64,000 nucleotides of DNA from Hexactinellida sp. DTS-2022. Its lineage: Eukaryota; Porifera; Hexactinellida. Of the stretch, positions 57,658 to 64,000 are shown in pieces (positions within the stretch are counted from its first letter, which is position 1; every line of letters starts with the position of its first letter). Both the position numbers and the translations under genes were made by a program. Below the pieces are notes generated by a model. The model worked only from the letters and a program-made list of their open reading frames with translations. It was not told the DNA's origin and did not search any database. The stretch lies in contig JAPNXP010000018.1 of the NCBI GenBank assembly GCA_028753945.1, forward strand, positions 3,225,643 through 3,289,642, in the 5' to 3' direction.

Positions 57658-58172
57658 TCCGTGACCATCGTTATATAAGGCCATACTACTACTCCGAACC
57701 ATGGATTACTTAAAGGCCATTGATTATTAGCTGACATATCTTTATCTCAATAGCTAGTGTTGACAGACCTGAGAAATGCATTATAATTATAGAGGAATTT
57801 AGGAACATGATATCAAGGCATACATAATACCCTTTAGAATTGTGATATATCACCATTAGATTACGTAATCGCTATTTTTCGTGGGAATTATCGTGTTTTT
57901 ATAGCATGCTTTTAACATAGTTAAACTAGTTATAAATGTTCAAAATTGGGACATGAGGATGTCCATAACTAGCTGAATGAAATATATCGAAAAAATAAAT
58001 GGAATGTTGACGCATTCCTCGTTTGCCATGGAAATGAATATTTCTTAAAATGAGCCATAACTCAAAAACTATCCATTTTAAATAAACTATGTTAGTACTG
58101 ATCTATCCGCAATTGGTAACTTCCTATTCATTGATAATACATTGCGAGGCCTAACTTCAATAATCTTTGAGA
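57658..58172. repeat. Foldback repeat R1, copy c
   Basis: Collinear with R1 copies a and b, an empty site for both insertions of copy a, and carrying the core GGAATGTTGACGCATTCC and GTTTGCCATGGAAATG (58001-58036). It abuts the 3' end of the MULE 2 transposase, so it might be that element's long terminal repeat. No inverse partner was found on the other side. Confidence 0.75.
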
Positions 58173-60150
58173 TGTTGACTGAAAACACGCGATGCCAAGC
58201 TTCGACTGCATTCGTTGTCCTCGGGATTCCATATCGAACTAAGTGAAAGTTGTTCCAGATCTCGATTGGAAATAGTGGCGAATCGTAACATCCAAATTCA
58301 TCTATTCTCCCAACATAAGTACTTTCAAAGTAATCATATAGCGGTAGAGCTTCATGAGGAACTTGAGCTTTTAAGCTTTCAAAAGCGTCTACAACATCTT
58401 GAGGTGGTAAATAAGCTAGAGCAGGTAGCATTCTGAGGAGCAGGGGCGCCGAACTTTTAGAAGAGCACAAAACTGAGGGGGGGCTCGAAACCTTTAATAA
58501 AACTATATAGAAGTTTTAACAACAACAATGTATAATCGATGCTAAGACTAAAATTATGTACTGTATTTCTTCAAATAATAACCGGGAACATCATTGATTT
58601 TCCGAGGGTATTGATCATTCATAGGATACAGCTATAAATGCTAAATACTGTGAGATATAAACGCTGAAATTCATAAAATAATAAATGATTTACATAATAA
58701 CAAATCAGCATACGCAAGTTTTGAACTAAAAAAGTTCACAAATTGTGTAATTTGCCAATTTCAATTTGTGTATTTTTGTCGAAGTTAGGTGCCCCTCCAG
58801 CAGGGTAACCAGATGACTAGTTTAAAAGAAGGACACGTTTAAAATTAAAGACATCGCATGTTGAGAAACCCAGTATTAGATTAAGTAGACCATTTGAGAA
58901 TAAGGGATTTTGTACAAGGACATGGGCGAGTATACTTTAATAATTCTGAGTATGGTTGAACAACAAAGTTATTTAGACAGGTAGAGGTGTGGATTATTAG
59001 ACAGAACAGACTGTAAACAATCTTTTAAAATATACAAAAGGACAGTGTAAAAAAGCAGTTAGCCTGAGAAGGACTGTCGAACTAAAAATAGGACATTTGG
59101 TCACCCTGCTCGTCAGGTCCTTTGGCAAGAACCGCCCATCCCTCTGGCCCCCCTCGCCCCCCAGTTTGACACGAGGGGGGCTTGGGCACCCCCCTGCCTC
59201 CCGGGTTCGGCGCCTATGCTGAGAAGTAATGAAAATTCAAGATCATTTAGATAGCGAGTTTGCAACCCAACTTCCTGTATCTTTCTATCGACAGCCTGAG
59301 ATAAATGTAAAAACAGCCCTTGACATATGTTAAAGCCCAAATGGCAGCTTTCTCAAATCTACCAACAGATATTGGGAGGGATTAGAATTAGGACATAAGT
59401 CTTTTATAATCTCCCACATCTTTCGATAATATAATGAACTCTTGCCTGGGAGTAAATCATAAATACATGGAAGCAGATGTCCATCCAGGAAAGGGTAATG
59501 ACACCAGCTAACCCATGGATTGTGTAACGATGTGCAAATAAAGAATGAACAGTCTTGAATGTTCCATCTGCCAATCCATATCGAACATATAGTTAGTAGA
59601 TTTTTGTTTTCTTCTGTACCAAACATAATTATTCTATCTGGCCCAGAATTGTAGATCAAAAACTCTTACCCCCCTAGGGTTTAATATTTGGTCAATTACG
59701 AGATCCAAGAGGGTTGTAGGGTTAGCTCGAGCTGGCCTTACTCTTTGACAGGTTCTTTTCAGACTTTTTTTCAAGGGGTAAAAGGGTTTTAGCAATCTCA
59801 GACAAACTACCAGAGATTTCCGCAACTATTCGATGTGGATTATCGTGAGATTCTTGATCCCGTCTTTTAATACCTGCGCGGAAACAAGTACTTCTTCAGG
59901 TCCGATCTCTGGTCCATGACAGTGCTCGCCAATCATTTTAAGTTTATTTGTTGATTTTGTATATATACCCCGCCTACAGTTTTTCACTTGACAACGCCAC
60001 TGCTTCTTTATTATCACTATCTTGACGCTGAAAATTGTAGATGAATCCTTCGTGTGATAATTTATAATGTCCCTTAGAAGATTTTATCAATTTGTAGTCA
60101 CAATTGTCCCTGGGAAAATTGTCACTACTCAGAGTGACCGATGGAATAAC
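58172..60150 (-). pseudogene. MULE transposase 2, broken
   Basis: Reads N to C from about 60150. A FLYWCH finger (GFIYNF, QWRCQVKNCRRG, GEHCHGP) is followed by fragments matching the intact MULE: RIIMFGTEENKNLL, CIYDLLPGKSSLYY, QYLLVD, GLFLHLSQAVDRKIQ, MLPALAYLPPQDVV, DYFESTYVGR, TTNAVEAWH. The first catalytic block (ADGTF in MULE 1) is degraded to GRWNIQD, and several frameshifts are present (near 60010, 59830, 59640, 59335). A hAT MITE at 58441-59218 splits the DLEFSLLL-MLPALAY region. The second Asp and the Glu context remain readable. Confidence 0.88.
58441..59218. mobile_element. hAT MITE inside MULE transposase 2
   Basis: The ends are CAGGGGCGCCGAAC and the inverse of CATAGGCGCCGAAC. 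The duplication is CTGAGGAG / CTGAGAAG (58433-58440, 59219-59226), seven of eight matching. A second hAT-like MITE (CAGGGTAACCAGATG / CATTTGGTCACCCTG, 58801-59108) lies within it. Confidence 0.9.
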
Positions 60151-60155
60151 TGATG

Positions 60156-60955
60156 TTGATAAATCAGTAGAGGCATTCGAAAGAGAATCGTTGCAAGTAA
60201 TATTATTTTGAATTAAGTCAGTTTGTGGATATTCTAAAGTTATCGCTGGTCTAGTATATCCATTATTTCCTGCAAATCTAAGGCATTTTGCGCAGCTTCG
60301 CTATTTAATTGCACAATTTGTTGTTCTCTGCCAGGACAGTACAAATGAAATTCTGAGAGTAATTTGAACATGTCCTCATTGTTAATCAAAATAATACCAT
60401 CATCATCTATCCAGCTTAAAAATCCGCCATCTTCTTGTGCTGTTCCCCATTTCATCACGGCTACGTTCAAAAGGTAAGGCTTCACCCTTATTTTGTATGC
60501 TGCCTTCAGGAAAGGGTTACCAAGGTTTAAGAATATTTAATCCAAATAATGAGACTGATGTTCAAAAGTAGACTTAAAGTTTCGCTTTGGATATGTCAGC
60601 GCAATTAATACTTCCGACGGTAGATTTGTCAATTCAGATAAAATCATTTCTCAATATAACTTCGACAGTTTTACATAATTCATGGTTGTGTTGACTTAGT
60701 CAAATATTAATTCAATTGAGGATATCTTACCCATACACGCAAGCCCAGCTGAATACCCCAAAGGGATTCGATCATTTGCTGGAGGGACTGTGCAGAGGTC
60801 CTCCGCTGTCTTCCAATTGAGATAAAAATTGTAAACAGCTGGTAAATAGCTTTGGAACAACTTAGAATATGCCATCATATTGAATATCATGGACATCTGC
60901 CATTACATTGTAGATTTTTTCTGAGAAAAAGATAACCGCTCTCCGCTCATCTAAT
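60156..60955 (-). other. Unrecognised minus-strand frames
   Basis: Frames at 60240-60485 (81 codons, acidic, ends QEIMDILDQR) and 60696-60896 (66 codons) plus an open stretch leading into the MULE 2 finger. They may be N-terminal parts of that transposase or exons of another decayed gene. No family is recognised and no splice path was established. Confidence 0.25.
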
Positions 60956-61444
60956 CAGTGCTGCAAATGGGTCACGAGCAGTGACCCATGACCCATGTGA
61001 CCCATCGAAGGAGTGAGCCATGACCCATGACCCACTGACCCATTCATGTTATTATCTGAACAATTATATATCCAATTAATATTTGAACTTAGAAGTAATT
61101 ATAATGTAAATATAATTTAGTCTCACACAATCATGATATCAAGTTGTTTTTATAACCTTCTAGCACTACAGATACGGCTTCGATGGTCTCTGGTAACATT
61201 GAATTACGTTGAGACGTTACTATATGTAGAGCATTAAAGGTATTAAAATGCCTCTCGCTCTCTGATGATCTCTTATTACAAGTCTAATGATCTCTCTTAC
61301 TTCTATATAATAAATAAATAAAAGTTAATCAAAGTATTGATGGGCCATGACCCATGGCGTGTGACCCATGACCCATTGACCCATCCCAAAACGTGATCCA
61401 TATGACCCATTGACCCATGGGTCACTGACCCATTTGCAGCTCTG
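60956..61444. mobile_element. hAT MITE with TGACCCAT repeats, copy 2
   Basis: Inverse relative of 15947-16402. The ends are CAGTGCTGCAAATGGGTCA and the inverse of CAGAGCTGCAAATGGGTCA. The 8-bp duplication CATCTAAT is at 60948-60955 and 61445-61452. Confidence 0.93.
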
Positions 61445-61512
61445 CATCTAATTGATTGTAGCCTTTAAATCTATTGCAAAGTTTGTCGTTGGTAACATCT
61501 CGCAAAATTCAA

Positions 61513-61812
61513 TTACAGAATTAGGGATTTAGGCTGAGAGGCACATCTTGCTCTATACATTAGGGATTCACATTCTTTGAAAGTGATTTGATGAGATGAA
61601 GGGTCTGCCCTAGTAACATCGTTGAATAATATTTTTTCTCTGGAGAATTTTGCGATTTTCCTGTATTTAGCTTTTAGTGCAAAAACTTCCGAGGTGTTTG
61701 CTTCTACATCATCATTATGCTCTGACTTTGGAAATATTAAGTTAACTCTAGGAACGAATTTAGCAGACCCTTTGCAAGCTTTCCGAAAATCACGCATTTT
61801 AAGTAAATGCAA
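61513..61812 (-). other. Unrecognised 99-codon frame
   Basis: A basic protein (MRDFRKACKGSAKFVPR..., RARCASQPKS near the end). It could be part of a transposase or a chance frame. Nothing in the neighbourhood supports expression. Confidence 0.2.
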
Positions 61813-61952
61813 GTTGATGTCGGTCTGCTGTTCAAGAAATATTTGTATCCATCAGGTAGAAGCAATTTTACCTCCTTTGCGTCGAAACTCTTCAGTCTCG
61901 TATTCCATAAATATTTAGTTTTTTGATGTGTAAAATTACGATGCTTTTATAG

Positions 61953-62756
61953 CAGGTGTGTGCAACCTCTTTTAACCCTGGGCCGCATTGTGCTTCTCAG
62001 ATCCGTTTCACGGCCCGCGATTCGGAAAGTTTTCGAATCTTCGATCTAGATTAGAAGAAAACATTGTTTAAGTTTTGAATAATTAGAATGATTTTGTATT
62101 TTGAAAGAAATATTGTCACAAAATTATAATAATTGTTAAAAGGTGTTCCTTAGTCTGAGATCTGTTATTGTTAGGACAGGGGGGGGTCAATCGGCAGATA
62201 CTTGACCCATAGCCAGGTGGTGGGTCCCATTTTGAAAGGTACATCCATGAAGTACCTGGTACTTCATGGAGGGTACAAATAAATATTATTGCGAAATTTT
62301 GCAGCAAATTATCAAGAATTTACACTAAGGGTAAATTTTTTAAATCTTATCATACCTAAAGGTGAGAATTGCTGATTAATTAAAATTGTTAAAAAATTAA
62401 AAAGTGTGTTTTGGATAAAAATGCTCATAGGAAGACTTCGGGGACCAGATGTAACTAACTTCGTATCAATCGATGCTAATCTGACATAGGTGACAACTCC
62501 AGAGTGTCACTTATGGCAAATATTGAATGGGTGTAGCCGTGTAGGGGTCCAAAAGCAATAAATTCGTTAAGTACTTGGTACTTCGTGAGGGGGAGTGGGT
62601 GGTATGCCCAAAAAAAATATTTTTCCATGAAGTCACCTATGGGTTAGTATTCTTAAGATTGACCCCCCCCCCCCTGGTTAGAATTGCTTCGAGGGCCGCA
62701 GCACAGAGCGTTGCGGGCTGCATATGGCCCACGTTCCGCAGGTTGCACACCCCTTG
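61953..62756. mobile_element. hAT MITE (Charlie/Tip100-like ends) with nested MITE
   Basis: The ends are CAGGTGTGTGCAACCT and the inverse of CAAGGGGTGTGCAACCT. The duplication TTTATAG is on both sides. GGGCCGCA motifs near both ends are typical of this hAT group. The bulk is a nested insertion. Confidence 0.88.
62177..62676. mobile_element. MITE with G-rich ends, copy 2 (nested)
   Basis: Near-identical to 39316-39807. The ends are CAGGGGGGGGTCAATC and its inverse, with a longer C run on the right. The flanks GTTAGGA / GTTAGAA match at six of seven. Confidence 0.85.
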
Positions 62757-62969
62757 TTTATAGGTTGTATTTTGTATGTCAATAGATAATATTATTAGTA
62801 AACAGTTATATTTTAACACTCTTATTCTAACAGGTTCAAATTACGAACGTGACAACTTGTATACAATGAAACCAGACTGGCATATTAATAAGTTGTAAAA
62901 ATTATTTATGAATGGTAGGATTTTTGAATGAAGCCTAGTATTTTTGACTTTTGCCAATTTTAAATTTGG

Positions 62970-63136
62970 ACTAATATTCGGCCTAACGTAATTCGTCCTA
63001 ACATTCGGCCTTTCATTCATCCTAACATTCGGCATAACGTATTTCGGCCTTTCATCGGCATAACGTAATTCGAGCTGATGTAATTCGTCCTGACGTAATT
63101 CGGCCTAACGTAATTCGTCCTAACATTTGGCCTAAC
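62970..63136. repeat. Tandem CCTAACGTAATTCG units, possible element end
   Basis: About ten degenerate units of the form CCTAACGTAATTCGTCC / CCTAACATTCGGCC. The design recalls the repeat-built MULE ends at 2849-4717 and 50083-52046, but no inverse partner lies in the window. It may be the left end of an element that continues past the right edge. Confidence 0.6.
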
Positions 63137-63566
63137 AGTGGAGTACGAAATAAAAGGAGTGAGTACTCAATGAAAAACTGGAATTATGGATTGGTTAGAA
63201 GTCCCATGACAATTGAGTACAGCAATCATAAATAGATAATATATTTATATAATTAATAAAATTTCAATTTATGGTTATTTTTTAGGAAATTAATTTCTTT
63301 ATTATGCGACCATAAATATATTTCGAAATTTTTTACAATTTAGTTGCACTTCTTTCTAATATTGTTGACATATGATCGTTGTACCAGTTTTATTTTATTC
63401 ATTTTTCTTTAGCTAATTATAATTAGGGATCCTGTTTACACTCCTTATGATATACTACATTACTTCTACTTTTGATCCTTCAATCTATTTTGTTAGCTTT
63501 TTTCGTTAAATTATTTAATTTATTAAGACTCGACACCCAAGTTGATAATACTAAGTCACTCGGGTG

Positions 63567-64000
63567 CCAAATTACTGCTCTGCTCCTAGGTGCAGAAGTA
63601 ATTACAGAGGTGAACCTTATACTCCTGTATTCAAGCTTCCTACGGCCCCTCCAGAGTTGCGCATTAAAATGGTTGAATGCACTCCATCGTGACGACACTG
63701 ATGACTTGAAAAGTATTTATGTGTGCTTAAACCACTTTAACTCTACAGATATTGTCACGGTTGACAGAGTTATGCAAGCTGACGGAAATTTTACCGAGAC
63801 AATACGCGGGAGACCAAGACTTTGTCAAAATGCTGTGCCTTCCATCTTACTTGGTTGTCCTAGTTATCTTTCTTCGGAGCAATTACCAAGACCCACTCGA
63901 TTTATCCGCGAAACAAAGGGCGAAGAAAATTTTGCACGGGCTATCAGATCAAGCTTAGAACAGCAAGCACATGATAGTGAAAAGTTTACTGTACACAATT
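63567..64000 (+). pseudogene. THAP/P-type transposase, 5' part, cut by window edge
   Basis: The THAP finger reads PNYCSAPRCRSNY ... then, after a +1 shift at about 63669, WLNALHRDD and IYVCLNHFN (C-x2-H). The frame then stays open to the end of the window with the family pattern RPRLCQNAVPSILLGCPSY. No ATG precedes PNYC in frame (TAA at 63552-63554). So either a short first exon or start has been lost, or the copy is decayed. It is the least damaged P-type copy in view. Confidence 0.78.

Overview
The window is AT-rich animal nuclear DNA crowded with DNA transposons. The host type is judged from two intact single-exon genes. One is a CatSper1-like sperm cation channel (35097-36239, minus). The other is a TMCO3-type cation/proton antiporter (52608-54566, minus). 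TMCO3 is a metazoan family, and CatSper occurs in animals with flagellated sperm but not in arthropods or nematodes. Intronless genes in a sea of class II elements would fit an early-branching animal such as a sponge, but that placement is inference. No rRNA, tRNA or CRISPR array was seen, and no reverse-transcriptase domain was found.

Layout. 1-6.3 kb holds a foldback repeat broken by two MITEs, a 1.9-kb MULE-like non-autonomous element and a 0.9-kb hairpin. 6.37-9.37 kb is a decayed RAG1/Transib-like transposon whose two ends are CACAGTGGCACG; a short relative sits at 0.72-1.85 kb. 11.3-14.5 kb is a foldback element full of small hAT MITEs. 14.8-17.1 kb carries a gypsy integrase tail and a spliced OTU-domain gene interrupted by a hAT MITE. 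17.4-18.8 kb is a MITE region with a tandem array of about 150-bp units. 19.3-22.0 kb and 27.6-29.7 kb are two broken P-element (THAP9-like) transposase genes. 22.6-27.6 kb holds dispersed repeats and GC-rich hairpin arrays. 30-34.8 kb has nested MITEs, a TTAA-flanked element containing an 83-bp minisatellite, and more MITEs. CatSper1 follows, then a hAT transposase pseudogene (37.4-40.3 kb), a foldback (40.8-41.5 kb), a pogo MITE, and a 3.6-kb palindrome with about 1.4-kb arms (44.3-48.0 kb). 50.08-52.05 kb is a complete MULE with an intact 470-residue transposase, 111-bp terminal repeats and a 9-bp target duplication. TMCO3 follows. 57.7-60.2 kb is a second, broken MULE. Further MITEs lead to a THAP/P-type transposase that runs off the right edge.

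How the parts relate. Only the two minus-strand membrane-protein genes look like ordinary host genes. The rest is a record of transposition: hAT (8-bp duplications), Tc1/mariner-pogo (TA), MULE (9 bp), P, and a RAG1-like family (5 bp at the MITE). Many insertions are dated by nesting, and several empty sites can be read from sister copies in this window.
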